Below, piece by piece: positions 1 to 11,905 of a stretch of DNA of 64,000 bases; the stretch's first letter is position 1; the number at the start of each line of letters is the position of its first letter. A model generated the notes under the pieces. That model ran no database searches, was not told the DNA's origin, and saw nothing but the letters and a program-made list of their open reading frames with translations. Origin of the DNA: Nymphaea colorata (taxonomy: Eukaryota > Streptophyta > Magnoliopsida > Nymphaeales > Nymphaeaceae); assembly GCF_008831285.2 (NCBI RefSeq), contig NC_045142.1, positions 5,027,501 through 5,091,500 on the forward strand, in the 5' to 3' direction. The position numbers were made by a program, and so were the translations under genes.

Positions 1-540
1 AAGGATTACGTAAAGTAATTATCAACTATTGATTGACGGTTGACAAAGTTTCATACATAAAAATACAGGAAATGATAACCGAAGAGGTTATGAGCACAGG
101 GTGTGCAATGAACAAAATATCTTCATTAAATTAACAAAAAAAAAAAAACTTTACCAAAATATCTTCATTAAATTAACAAAAAAAACTTTTTGAAAGGGTG
201 AAAAAGGATTATGAAAAAGTTTAAAAAATCAAAATATTTTTATTAAAATTTCAAAAATACCCTCCACCCCATTGGTGCATACTTATGCATGCACAGAAGC
301 GTGTGTGCAACTCGATCTGGATGACAACTTCAGCTTTGATTTTGAAGTGCAATATCACACATGAAACCTTATTAAGCAAGATTAAGTAGATCTAACAGCT
401 TACTTATCACCAGGTTATATAATCTTTCTCTTCATATATAGACTAAGTGCATACAAAATTATAAATGCGGAGTAGTTACGGGTTGTCTGATAAATAAAGG
501 GTTGTCTGCTACGTATAATCGACGATCCATAAAGTGCCCC
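1..540. other. AT-rich intronic/intergenic DNA at left edge
   Basis: No exon is visible here. By position it should be the start of intron 3 of the minus-strand receptor-kinase gene that begins at 4061. A short direct repeat of an AT-rich unit (ATATCTTCATTAAATTAAC) occurs at about 118-142 and 160-180. The LRR, transmembrane and kinase exons expected for this gene are not present and would lie left of the window. Confidence 0.5.
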
Positions 541-541
541 A

Positions 542-618
<77 letters not shown>
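541..618. repeat. Compound (GT)n(GA)n microsatellite
   Basis: About 20 bp of GT repeat runs directly into about 57 bp of GA repeat. It lies in the presumed intron 3 of the left receptor gene, about 100 bp beyond the exon 3 donor. The paralogous intron of the complete gene also starts with a GA tract (about 44855-44880), so the tract predates the duplication and has expanded here. Translations of it (Leu-Ser or Thr-His runs) are not genes. Confidence 0.95.
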
Positions 619-619
<1 letters not shown>

Positions 620-713
620 TGGTTATCTCAATCTTATAAATCAATACTCAGGCCCAACAGGAACTTGGAAGTAAACAACAAACCGATAGACGATGGAGAG
701 GAGAGAGAGATAC

Positions 714-3700
714 CATCATTTTCGTTGGTTCCATTTGCAAGTCCTCTCTTGATCAATTTAAAAACTTCCATGGCATTGAGGATTGGAGGAAGGGATGCAT
801 TAGCTGTGTTGACCAAGGAAATGTTTGATCCAGCAGTCAGTCTCCGACCACGGTGATTGTAGTTACTCCAATATGACTGATAAGGTGGGATTATAGAACC
901 GTAGTCGTTAAGCTTTTCGCCATCAACAAGGAAATCGAAAGACCTGCTCTTATTTTGGTAAGCTGCCTCTAACACTTCGGAGAAATAGAAATTGTAGTAA
1001 TATGTATCATCTTTCAAATACAATGGGACTGTCAGAGTCGTGGCATTGGTCGACACTGGTGTTATGGCGTGGGCTAATGCCAGTCCCGGAATATCCGTGA
1101 AGTTTTTGATGAAGCTCATGTTATCTCTCGCTACAGTCACTACACCGTCGATGTCACCACTTGGATGCCAATAACGATCATAAGGGTCATCAGGATACCT
1201 GCCAACAAAAGACCGTCCATCAGAATAAGATGTAAATATAACCCCTTTGTGAAAAGTTAATATATTCAGGTTTGAATTCAGATTCGAATCCAAAGGAAAA
1301 AAGTCATATATGAATATGAATCCAAAACCTGATTTTAAAATCCAAAACCAACTCAAATATGATACTTGAATGCAATACACTTTTGAATCTCAATTTTAAA
1401 CCTAATGCAGCTGACTTTCAAAGTGGATACTGTAAGGGCATTGGATATTGAGTATTTGCTTGAGACTAAATCTGATCTGAATTTGAATGTGAATCCAGTC
1501 GGATATTTATGGGTATATTCTTACATCCTAATTTGAACTGATTTCTTAATTAAATATTATTTTTTTTATATTCGATCTTTTCAAAACAGTTGGCTGGATA
1601 TTAAATCCAAAATGGATAGATTAGCATCTCCAAGCGCAGGTTTCTCATCAAATTTCTGTAGAAGAAAAGGATTTATTAACAACCGGGGCTAGACTTGGAT
1701 TTTCCAAGAACCGTTGTTTTATTAGAAGACCGATTCATGTGTTTGCATACCAGTTACGAAACTTTTTTCTCTTACTCCATCACATGTTTTTTTTCTCTTC
1801 TTCTTCTTCTGTTTATTTAGAGAAGAGACTTGACAATCTGATCCTACATTCACCAACACAATATATATATATAAACCAATTTTACTGCCACTAAAACGAC
1901 ATCATGAATGGTATCATTTATTTCTCTCTTAATTTTGGACGTGTTAAAATGAGCATTAAAGAAGAAATAAATGAATTACAATGTCATCAATGATGCTAAG
2001 ATTGGTGATATATATATATATATAAGATTGGTGGTATATATATAGGAAAATTAAATGGTGACTCTAGCTTTTTAGAGTAACGTAGTTATCCAATCTACAC
2101 CGTCCGATCCAATATGATAATTGATTAAGAGATAAATAAAGAGAAATTGGTAATAGACATTTTTGTCATCTAATATCTTTTTACACATTTTTTTGCTTTT
2201 TTTTTTCTCAACCATTTGTGGTTTTGATTAGATGATTAAGTGGCTCTAGATAACTACAGTCATCATTCACTCACTCATTATATATAGATTCACTCAATGA
2301 CTCTAGTTATCCATATATAATGAGTGAATGAACAATAACTTGTTATCTAGAGCCACCCAACCACTTAATCAAGGCAATCAAATGTAAAGCAGAAGGATGG
2401 TTGAGAGAAAAATAAAGAAAAAGATGTGTAAATTAATATTAGATGATGAAAATGCCCATACCACCTTTTTTTCCTTATTTTTTTCTTAAACGTCTATCAT
2501 GTTGAATTGAACAGTACAGATTAAATTGGTTGAGTGACTCTTAAAAAGCTAGAATTACCATTCTATTATACATATAAGAATGTGTGTCCCTCAAATCCTC
2601 TTTTTCTCTCTTAAATAGTTTTAACTTTGAAGCTATTTTGGGTTCTTGACAATTAGCTGCATAAAGAAACACTAGAACTATACTAATGGATGAATATTAT
2701 ATTTTCGGATTATATTAATTATGATGCAAATAGGAAGTACTTTTGTAAAAATGGGTTCCTAAACCGATCTCCCTATTAGGTAAGCTAGATATTTATTCAA
2801 TTCATAAAGTTACTGCATTAATGAATAGGTCATTAATTATCTAGTAATTCATTCCAATTTGTTGTGAATTGGCAAAAACATTAACTGTTGTTCTTTAAAA
2901 TATTCAATAAAAATGCATAAAAATAATAAAATTTCCAGATTATCTAAAAAAGCTCGTTAAACACAGCTTTCCTCAACCTGCCACTTGATCACCAATTCCG
3001 ATAACATTGTTTTTTAACTACAAAAATTAGCTAATTAAATACTGCGAAGTGCACGCTAAACTGCAGAATTCATAGATATTTTGAACTTTTAAATCAGCCT
3101 TACAAACTAAGACCGATCGTTTGAAAGTTTACGGATATAACTTTAGTCTTACCTTACGAAGTCCGTCGCCCCAAAGGCTACCCTTTTCCGCCGTCGAAGG
3201 ACGTCTTCCGTGCCCTTCGTTTCATACATGCCCTGCTCAAATTCCTTTACTTCGAGAACAGAGATGAAGGGTATTTGGTCGGGCGACGTCTGAGCAACAC
3301 AGACGCTGATGTTGCCTCTCTTGGGCGCATATATTACTTCATAATAGTAGGACTCGCTGGATGAAGTCTCCACGGTCACCCAAGGGTTGCCATCAAATTG
3401 AAGATCGAAGGAAGGTGGCCATGACTTGTTGTCGTAGTTGCCATAGAAGAAGGATGCCCTTATCATGTGCTTCCTCCGCCTGGCTACGCCTGGTATCACG
3501 TAGCAGTTCTTCTTTTGGAAGGGAAAGTATCGGAGCGTCGTGTCTTCTTGGTAGTATGAATTGTTAACCTGGACCTTCGATGTTTGCCCTGTGTTAATAT
3601 AGTGGCCGTCGCCGATCCATTTGATGCCCAGCTCGTCAGTGCGCGTACTCGTCGGAGCTCCGCAATCGATGCTCAAGGACACTAGAGGAAACAAAGGAAA

Positions 3701-4061
3701 CTCAGGGGTTATGATTTATGAAGGGCATTCATTCTGGATGGCTCCATAGTTCATTGAAATCAAAATCTATCCGTGTGTGTGTGAGAGCTATCGATCTCAA
3801 AAAAATGAGAACCATTCGAAAAGTACTCCCTGCAGGAGGATCTGCCTCCATCGATTTTATTGAGCAACGAATGAGCTCCCGTTGAAAGCTAGGGAAATTA
3901 AACTAGAGCACTGATGGGCATCTTTACTCATTGATTAACAAATAAAAGAAAACAAGCCCTGGGTGAGATCTGGAGAACGCTTACGTACGCTTATCAGCAA
4001 GTCCTGAGAAAATTTGGATCGCAATGCATAAGCCGGCAAAAACGACCACGGATCCTGCCAT
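714..4061 (-). CDS. Malectin-like LRR receptor kinase, 5' part (exons 1-3 only)
   Basis: Exons 4061-3989, 3681-3153 and 1198-714 join in phase (73+529+485 nt) without a stop. Exon 1 gives a signal peptide starting MAGSVVVFAGLCIAIQ. Exon 2 encodes the first malectin lobe ([27 protein letters not shown], then an ISVCVAQT strand). Exon 3 gives the second lobe ([29 protein letters not shown]). This is the plant malectin-like ectodomain of LRR-RLK subfamily I; it should be a plasma-membrane receptor sampling the apoplast. Splice sites and phases equal those of the complete paralogue at 37374-46699, supporting the model. LRR, membrane and kinase exons would lie outside the window, so completeness cannot be judged. 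The start is shifted: the paralogue's Met aligns to an AAG/GAAGTT context upstream at about 4123-4130, and the Met used here lies about 20 codons inside the paralogue's leader. Confidence 0.85.
2055..2563. mobile_element. Foldback MITE with ~240-bp inverted repeats
   Basis: The left arm (from TGGTGACTCTAGCTTTTTA) and the reverse complement of the right arm (ending in AAAAAGCTAGAATTACCA) match over roughly 240 bp, with scattered mismatches. They meet at a central palindrome of CACTCATTATATATAG type near 2265-2330. No coding capacity is present. It sits in intron 2 of the left receptor gene. Its family and target duplication could not be fixed by eye. Confidence 0.75.
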
Positions 4062-6360
4062 CTTAAGATGATGAGCAACAAATACAAGTCGCCACGCTTA
4101 GAACAGTACTTCAGAAGCTGAACCAACTTCTTTTCTGCAGAGAGAGACTGCAAGATGTCCGGGTTGATATTTTTTCATTGAGGCAAGCTTCTGCAAGGCA
4201 GAAACGTAATGACATGTTTTTAAAGAGTATTCGAAAGTAATTAATGCAATCATTGTGCTAACATTCATCCGTATACTGGTGGGAAGTACCACAATCCCAA
4301 AGATCTTGTATCCTGGATTTAATTTTAGAAGACTAGTGACCGTCAATTACGTTCATAAAAAAATTCTTCAAGGTCATAGAATGTTTCTTCTGACTCAATA
4401 AAATGGCCCAGATGGCCTTGTCTGCAACCGATCTACACGCCAGCCCAGTACGTGAAGCTTGGCTTTGACTGGGATCATCATTTCGTGGAAATTCTTCCTT
4501 CCGCTTTTAAAAGGATAAATCATTTGAGTCACCTGATGATATGTGTTCATTTATCCTGGACCACGAGTCAGTAGCACAAAATTTTTTGTTTCATATCCCA
4601 GTTAGATTACGTTAAATAGGATCTTCTAGTCCATCTAGATGTGCTCAACTACATAGTGGTTGGTTCATATATATCAGAGCCAGATTTGCAGTCATATATT
4701 TTCAATTTATGGCAGTATGCATGATTTAAATAATTTCTAGCTAGTTGACCTATGTGTATGTGAACTAGAAAATATGAGCGCATGAAAATTGAGATTTGAG
4801 TTACCATGAATTACTCAAATCATCTTCAAAATAGGAACAAATGGGCATGTAATTTGTAGATTCTAATTTCCGGAAAAGAAGAAACATAGGCTGACCTTTC
4901 TTGCAGTTAGATGAAAACGGTGGGTTGTATCTCAAATTTCCGATTCCTCGTTTTCTGATTTGGCCGCCTCTCCTTAGGTGGCATTAAGTGGCATTAAGGC
5001 ATTAATCTCTCCCCTAGGGCTTAGAGAAAGTTCTTCTTCAATGGCGTCGGTTCTAAAAATTCCGTCATAGACAACTTTCAAAGACAATAGAGTACCGAAG
5101 AAGACCCACACACTGCATTTATGTTTCACTTTATTGGTATGGCTGTAGGGCAATTTACGTATACACGTACCTGTTTCTCTAAATTGTCCTAGAAGTAATT
5201 AAAAGCAACTTCCGGAAAAGCGGGCACATCAAACTCTTTTTGATAGAGCGACCATATTATCCCTTCCAACCCGTGTATATAGTACTTTTTACGTGGAGAT
5301 GACATCCCTAGTACATTTTTTTTTCCCAACGAAACTCCGGTAATGTCCACCAAAACTTATCAAAGAAGAGCTCATCTCAATTTTGATTTTTTTTACTTCC
5401 ATGAACTTAATTTGATGACCAATCTCGAAACCCATATCTCCAAAATTGCACACTGCCAAGGCAGAGACAAAAAATTTTACATGGACTGAACTATATTCTT
5501 CTATATCTGTATGGTGGCCAAATTGAATGTTTTAAAAAAATTTATAGTAAATAAATTTTGTTTTTCCAAGACATGAAGGGGCTGAAAATTAGGATCGAGG
5601 TTCTTTTCTTGCTCAACAATTTCAACCAGATGGGGAAGGTCAGGTTGTGTAGATGTGGAAGACGATCGACGACCAAACACTTTACAGCATTGGAGACGCC
5701 AGACAATGGAAGATGCTGTCTATTTAAGAACTAGTCTTCTCTTCGTGCGTGTGGACCTCCAAGGTCTTGTAGTCATCTTCACAGCTGTTAATGGGACCGA
5801 TATATGCGAGTGTTTTGTCCCTTTGTTTCTTTTAATGACGACGACAGTTGAGCAAAGAATTTCAGGGCAACGAATGCCCAGACAACTTATAGAACTACAG
5901 ATGTGAACGGTGCAGTGAATGCCAGTCAATTGCAAAAATCTCATAACTAATGATAACACATCTTATGCAAATGAGAAGTCATCATCTGTATGGGTGCATG
6001 ATAAGTTCTTCATCCCTGCTCATCACCTTCTAACTAGCTCAATCTGCAGGGTGTAAAGATTGATAGCAAAACAGAGCACAAAAGACGAGCTTTACATTGA
6101 AGCTTCGATTTAGATAAACTGCTTGCACATTTGACATTTCAGTTCAGAGACAAGAAATGAGAAATCTTTAAAGGGTGTGCGCAGCAAACCGCCCAACTTC
6201 TTAATTAACAGTTCAGATCAGAATCCCATATAACAGAATAACATGGAATGCATGCAGAGAAGTTGCAGGCAGATTGTGTCATGAACTTGAAAAGTTGCCA
6301 TCGAGGAGGTTAATGTTGGATTAGGTTTCACCTGATGCTTGACATTGCTGCACATTATTA
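4062..6360. other. Upstream/intergenic region of left receptor gene
   Basis: This holds the 5' flank of the receptor gene starting at 4061. The first 70 bp still resemble the coding leader of the paralogue (GGTTCAGCTTCTGAAGTA against GGCTCAGCGTCTGTAGTC) but no longer open with Met. Beyond it I see AT-rich DNA with no splice-supported exon. The open frames at 5655-5906 and 5720-5959 show no recognisable motif. Confidence 0.5.
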
Positions 6361-6389
6361 ATCACTTCAAGAATATTAGTAATGGCTGG

Positions 6390-6670
6390 GAGGAGACCTT
6401 GACTTGGTTGTGCTCCGTCCTTCGGTGATGGACGACTTCATTAGTAGATGCTGTCTTGACAGGGAGACGTGACATTGATGTGGCGATGCCCCGTCGACCA
6501 CGGTGATGGTCGGGTTCATTACCAGACGATCTTTTCGCTGTCAAGGGCGACAACTGGAGAGGAAATTCGTGAATCACTGATGGTAGCATTAAGCGGAACT
6601 GTCGTCGACCTGGTTGTGCTCTGCCGTGTACGTTAGGTGGTAGACGAGTTCAAGAGCGATGAACAAAACA
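6390..6670. repeat. Dispersed repeat, copy 1 (CTTGACTTGGTTGTGCTCCG family)
   Basis: A GC-richer block carrying degenerate repeats of CCTTGACTTGGTTGTGCTCC, GGTGATGG(A/T)CG and GCTGTCGCC-like words. The same family occurs at 47395-47690 and, duplicated in tandem, at 54290-54830, each time near a malectin-like locus. Open frames through it are shared between copies only because the DNA is shared; no protein family is recognised. Confidence 0.7.
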
Positions 6671-6737
6671 TAACAGGGCAAAAACAGAGGAAAAGAGACC
6701 GAAGCCGGCAGGAGGCACACCTCTCAGTCCATTTCAT

Positions 6738-6808
6738 TGCATACTTATGGTTATAAAAAAGAATGCCAATGCATACTTATGGTTATAAAAAAAATGCCAA
6801 TGATACAA
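6738..6808. repeat. Short tandem duplication, ~35 bp x2
   Basis: The unit TGCATACTTATGGTTATAAA followed by an A-rich stretch and ATGCCAA occurs twice head to tail. It lies inside the presumed LTR that precedes the copia fragment at 7.0 kb. Confidence 0.8.
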
Positions 6809-6839
6809 TACTAACAAATTCTGTTATACATAATTGTCA

Positions 6840-7003
6840 AGAGTGCACAAAATAAGCGGTGGGCCAAAAATATCTTGACCATGCGAAATATCTCCTTGGC
6901 AAAATATCCTTTAAGAACTGAAAAAAAAAAAAAAGATTTTAAAATAAGCTGTTGGTATAGATATGCTGGATCGATTCTGATATTTATCATACTCTTCTTA
7001 ACA
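6840..7003 (-). repeat. Presumed copia 3' LTR end and polypurine tract
   Basis: The plus strand reads CTTCTTAACA followed by TCCCCCCTTCAA at 7004-7015. On the minus strand this is a purine tract running into a TGTTAAG LTR start, matching the arrangement seen at 18540-18560. The outer end of this LTR could not be located. Confidence 0.5.
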
Positions 7004-7072
7004 TCCCCCCTTCAAAATGAAGCGTGTAGATTATACATGCTCAGTTTGGCACTTAAGAAACTATGCTGATCT

Positions 7073-7700
7073 TTAGAAACCGACTTTGAAAACAAATCTG
7101 TTGGGTTGGTTTTGTGAAGCAATATACTGAACTAAAATCTTCCCAGCAGTAACTAGATCATGCACAAGGTGACAATCCAATTCTATATTCTTCTTGCATT
7201 CGTACACGACAGGATTTGCAGCAATTTGAAGAGCATATTTATTATCACATAGTAGTGTAACTAGTTTTAAGTGACAAACCTGCAAGTCAGCCAACAAGTA
7301 CTTAATCCATGTAACTTCAGAACAGGTATCAGCCATTGATCTGTATTTTACTTCAGCAGAGGATTAAGACATGGTTGGTTGCTTCTTGGTTTCTAGGAAT
7401 ATAAACCTCCTCCTACAAATATACAGTAACCAATGGCAGATTTTTTTGTTTCCTTGCAGGCACCCAAATTTTCATCACAATAAGTTGCTAGTTGATAGTC
7501 TTCATCAAATGAAACTAATATGCTAGGCCTGGGATGCAACTTCAAATATCTAAGAACCCCAATGCTGCATTGAAATGTGAGGTAGTTGGCTGCTGCATAA
7601 ATCAACTCAGTGAGTGAACTGCAAAAACTATGTCTGGTCTTGTTGACGTCACATAGATGAGACGTTCAACCAGACACCTGGATCTTTTAGGCGTTTACCA
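7073..7700 (-). pseudogene. Ty1/copia RT C-terminus/RNase H fragment
   Basis: Minus-strand pieces read like the end of copia polymerase. There is an RLIYVTSTRPDI block (about 7650), then GVLRYLKLHP, a YCDENLGACKETKKSAIGYC RNase H segment, and LLCDNKYALQIAANPV with HDLV near the C-terminus. Frameshifts and stops break it into at least three frames. It belongs to the same broad copia group as the element at 18230-23196 but is a separate, more decayed insertion. No gag, protease or integrase is seen upstream, so it is truncated. Confidence 0.8.
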
Positions 7701-7799
7701 TCCAACGTCGTGAGTAATCTCCAGGGTGTAGTGTGAATAGTGCGTAATCAGCACAAGATTGAACAAAACCATGAGACTTTGGAGCTGAGGTTGTCTTAG

Positions 7800-7935
7800 C
7801 AAACATTTTCTAGGGGCCTGTTTAAAAATTTTTTTTGCCTATATAAAAATTGAGGAAATTTATATTTCGATTGCTATCAAAATTTTGAAATCATTGTTGG
7901 GCTCCCTTAATGAAAAATTCCTAGCTCTGCCCTTC
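7800..7935 (-). repeat. Dispersed noncoding repeat (GAGCTAGGAATTTTTCAT family)
   Basis: On the minus strand this reads GCAGAGCTAGGAATTTTTCA and then an AT-rich stretch with TTCAAAATTTTGA. Related plus-strand copies lie at about 9880-10000 and 10015-10130, and minus-strand copies at about 10375-10500 and 36600-36860. No coding content; likely an old transposon tail dispersed in this genome. Confidence 0.55.
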
Positions 7936-8221
7936 TATAGCTAACCAAAGGGATATCAAGATAACAATTGATTGAGGCGCTAGACCGGTGGGGCTACTGT
8001 CACATATATGTCCCACTTCAGGGGAGTGATGAAACCATAATATTGGCCAAAGTTCATGATATTCTAATTTATCATGTTATTTATCAATAATAAATTTGCT
8101 AATATAAACCGACAAGTTTTTTTTACCAAAATTTGTTAATGGCTATCATGGAAATATTGAAACTTCTCCTAAAATAAAGGAGAGGATTGGGATGTTATAT
8201 AACTTGTCACCTTTATGTTGT

Positions 8222-8988
8222 CAAGGCATCCAGTCACTGCCTGGGCACCAGGCGGTGCCTAGCACCTTGTTTTTTATTGTTGTTATGTTAACAACTACAA
8301 AATAAAATTATGTACTTATTGACTGAACTGTAAGGTTATATTTCATTTAAGTTTTGGAAAACTGTTTTGTTTGTGTTTACACGACAGACTCAGTACATTT
8401 CCAGCTTGTTTACATGCTAGGAAAAGTGTGATGGTCTGTTCTAGCTGAGGCCTTATTTTGATACACCAAAGAAGGCATGTCATTCTTGTTTACATACTGA
8501 ACACAATGCTTGCATTTCATATAGACTATTTCAATTATAAACCTGGTAGATTATTTCATTAGAATCATTTCAAACAAAAGTTGTATCAAATCAGTAGATA
8601 TAATATGCATTACAAGTTTACAACAGATTGTACATATAACATATAATATACATTATAGCAGACTGTACAAATCAGTACATATAATATACATCATAACAGA
8701 TTCAACTGCAGATGGAACCGCTTTAAAAATTGCTTTTGATTGTACTAATATGCATATATAAACATTAATATACAATACGTAAATATATAATATTTCAGAT
8801 TGTACATATATTATACATTACAACATATTGTACATGGATTAGACAATAAAATCAAAGGCCCTCCCATGGACTGGGCATGGCACCTAGTCCGGCCTAGGTG
8901 CCAGCACCACACCAAGTGATGGACTTAGGCGATGGGTGTGGACTGGCGCCTAGTCCACACCTATGCCGACCCTAGGCAACGCCTTAAT
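8222..8988. mobile_element. Candidate nonautonomous DNA transposon with GC hairpins at both ends
   Basis: GC-rich subterminal blocks (GCCTGGGCACCAGGCGGTGCC at the left; CCTAGGCAACGCCTT at the right) bracket about 600 bp of AT-rich DNA full of TACATATAATATACAT words. The right block contains two clean hairpins: TGGCACCTAG/CTAGGTGCCA (10 bp stem, 8879-8904) and GTGTGGACT/AGTCCACAC (about 8936-8960). This layout resembles hAT-like nonautonomous elements with repeated subterminal motifs. Termini and target duplication are not resolved. Confidence 0.4.
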
Positions 8989-8999
8989 AAAATAGTTGT

Positions 9000-9424
9000 C
9001 ACCATCGATTGATGTGGTGGAAATACCGCTCTCATGCCATTAGGTGATTCAATACATAGAACCACATAAATATTTCTATCTTCTCCCTTGGAACCTTCAT
9101 TTTGTATTGTTTGTGTTCCATCAAGGTTCATCCTTTGTAGTCTATTGAGATTCACCTTCTGCATCTCCTTTGAACTCAAGGGTCAGGATGGATCTGAAAA
9201 GGAGGCACAAAGCACTCAAATTTCTTGAGATCTCGACTCATGATTTTGCTCCTGCCTCTAGGTGTTCTCATGCATTAAGGATGTTGGGTAAAGCAGACGA
9301 GTGTTTCCTAGTATTTGTGCTTTTTTTTTTCAATTTCTCAATGATTTTTCTTGTTTACTGCACTTTCTTTTCAATAACCTTACGCTGAAATTATATGTGC
9401 ATGTGGTATTCTCGATCTAATTGC
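9000..9424. other. Unassigned intergenic DNA
   Basis: Two open frames (8961-9179 minus, 9170-9388 plus) occur but neither has a recognisable motif or splice-supported neighbour. I see no gene here. Confidence 0.4.
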
Positions 9425-9735
9425 TGCTTGGCAATACGTACAAGCATACAACCTTGAAATTAATCAACCTTTATAGTAATTGAAAAAATTCATTAACACA
9501 TGACAACCACTTTGGAGGTACTAGCACATGTTAATCCCATCTTGCACTACTTATATAATCAACAAATATGCACTTGATTGGATCTAAGATACAGGTTAGG
9601 TTCTAGATCAAAATTACAGGCCAAAATTGATTGGTTGCATTTCACTTCACTCCGAAATCCAAATTCTTGAATATAAAATCCAGATCTAAATATCAACCAA
9701 AACAGATTTATGTCAAAGGAAGACGTTGGATTTAA
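9425..9735. repeat. Internally deleted copy of the 13.4-16.0 kb repeat
   Basis: The left part (CAAGCATACAACCTTGAAAT, then ACACATGACAACCACTTTGG) matches 13451-13590. It runs straight into a part (GGTTAGGTTCTAGATC, CCAAAATTGATTGGTTGCAT) that matches 15895-16020. The roughly 2.3 kb between these segments in the longer copy is absent. Confidence 0.75.
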
Positions 9736-11200
9736 AAATTTAAATGTACAAAAGAAATCAGCAAATGTATCCAGAATATCTGCAACCCCATGGCCATCCA
9801 TGCTCTTGATTGGACAGTTCACCATATAGACCCTATAAATATCCAAGCTAGAAAAAAAAACCTTAGGCAGGAGCAAAGCAAAAAAATTTTCATGAGGAAT
9901 GCTGAATTATAGTTTTAAAATTTTGACATGGGTCAAAAAATTTATTTTTCAAAATTTTTATAGAAGGTAAGTATTTTTTTAAATTTAAATGAAAAATTAA
10001 AAAAAAAATCAAGTGGGACGGAGCTAGAAATTTTTCATGAGAGGGGCCAAATTATAGTTTCAAATTTTTGACAAGGGCCAAAATGTCATATTTTTCAAAA
10101 TTTTTATATAAAATAATTGAAATTTTCTGAAATTTACATGCAAATTTTATTGATGTATTGATGTTGTTTCCTGATGTGCAGCCTCCAGCATGCATTCCGG
10201 AATGTAGTTTAATCAATACCAACCGGCGACCGGGTATGCTGCTATTACAACAACATGTACTTTTTTCTACCTTATTTGGAAGTGGGAAATTAGAAGGAGC
10301 TTCAGTGTGAGAGACCCACCGCTCGAAAAAATTGGAAGCTTCAGACCCAAAATATGGGCCGCATGAGCCCTGGTGTAAATTTTAAAAAATTTAACTTGTT
10401 TTATATAAAAATTTTGAAAAATGATATTGAGCCTTAATCAAAATTTAAAACTTTAATTCGGTCCGCCACATGAAAAATTTCTATCTCCTCCCAAATCAGT
10501 ATGGTTTTTAATTCAGAGGGACATAGCATGTGCTCCATGAGACGACATTCCACATAAAGCAACTTCAGGAGCGGATCAAGGCATGCTTTGTCAAACTTTG
10601 CTGTAATTAATTTTATGTTATAAACATCTCTTAGTATTATTGTGTTTTGTCTTATGTGTACTGTATAGGCCCCTTGCTCATAGAGGCACATGGTTGATAC
10701 TGGTCCTCTTTTTTTTATAAAATAATTTAATTGAGAATATTCTAAATAAAATTTTGAATTCATAAAGATTTACAGCGATAAGACCCGATGCATATCGGCT
10801 GATACACCATGTTGGCGAGCAAACTGACATGGCGCCAGTACTGTTTTTTGTAATATTGCATTAATCGGATACTGAGTTGACTAGTATGTTGTGCTTAATT
10901 ATGTTTTCATGGGTGGTTCAATGGTACATGAACATTTGTTCTTTGTGCCCTTAATTTTGTAGTATTTCTTGTTAATGGCAAATTGCCGTTTCAACTTACT
11001 TTTCAAATCCAGACCCATTTGAAGGTAGAGTGAATGCCAATTTTTGTTGTATATATATTTTGTTGTTGAAATAAAAGGTTAGGGGCATTTCCTCCGACAG
11101 TTGTTCCGGAGGACCACATTTGAAAAAAAGTCATAAAATGACAAGTCACCCTCTAGTTTTGCAGTCTCATGGGAATTCAGGCAAAAAAAACCCACAAAAT
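9736..11200. other. AT-rich intergenic DNA with dispersed repeat tails
   Basis: This holds three degenerate copies of the ATTTTTCAT...GGGCCAAATT...CAAAATTTTTATA repeat family (about 9880, 10015 and 10375, the last inverted). Open frames at 9559-9876 and 10434-10763 run through these repeats and show no protein motif. Confidence 0.5.
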
Positions 11201-11208
11201 TGTAAGGC

Positions 11209-11292
11209 GGCACCGAGGCTGGGTTCGTAGTTCGCTCCACCATTCTAAACCTAAACCGAGGCACCGAGGCTGGGTTCGTAGTTCGCTCCACC
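11209..11292. repeat. Tandem direct repeat, 33 bp x2
   Basis: GGCACCGAGGCTGGGTTCGT plus the next 13 bases occurs at 11209-11241 and again at 11260-11292, identical by eye, with a spacer that itself holds ACCGAGGC. The identity suggests a recent duplication. Confidence 0.9.
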
Positions 11293-11670
11293 GTGCCCTA
11301 GCAGGTCAGCTAAAGACTGGGCCAGTACGCCAAACTTGATAATACATCCAATCAGTGGTTGAGTAAAAGATTCTCAGCCAAGGGGCACTAATTAAAACCA
11401 TTATAGATTCGTATGGGCACTCGTATATATGAAAGTGCAAAATTGCTGTTAAATGAATATTTTATTTAAAATAAGTTTTTATTTTATGTAATTATATTTA
11501 AATATTATATTGTATTTTTTATATTGTATTATAAATATTTTGTTCTAGCATAAGGCCAAGGCATATAACCGTTGCAATAGCAGCACGTGAAAGAAGTCAA
11601 GGCTTCCCTAACATCTCTTTGCCGCGTCACTAATGATGGTAGTTTTCAGGCTTGAAAGTTGAGAATATTT

Positions 11671-11905
11671 TACTGTCCCATGGATTTGCCCAAAAACTGA
11701 GGCAAAATTGACACTTTTAAAAGCATTACATTACATGAATCTGTCTCAATTTTTGGGAAAATACATGAGACATAAGAGTATGCTACATACTGTCCCATGG
11801 ATTTGCCCAAAAACTTGAGGCAAAATTGGCACCTTTGAAAGCATTACATTATATGAATCTGTCTCAATTTTTTAACAAATACATGAGACATAAAAGTACG
11901 CTACA
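11671..11905. repeat. Tandem duplication, ~118 bp x2
   Basis: Two adjacent copies begin ACTGTCCCATGGATTTGCCC and share AAAGCATTACATTA, GAATCTGTCTCAATTTTT and ACATGAGACATAA blocks. They differ at around a dozen positions. Noncoding. Confidence 0.85.

Noticed and set aside
459-644. Minus-strand frame with a long Leu-Ser run
   Set aside because: It is the translation of the GA/GT microsatellite; no splice or domain support.
1199-1380. N-terminal extension of the malectin frame beyond exon 3 of the left receptor gene
   Set aside because: The acceptor GTTGGCAG and comparison with the complete paralogue place the exon start at 1198; the extension is intron.
5655-5959. Overlapping frames on both strands upstream of the left receptor gene
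   Set aside because: Both are short and without motif, and each can be a shadow of the other; no promoter or splice signals tie to them.
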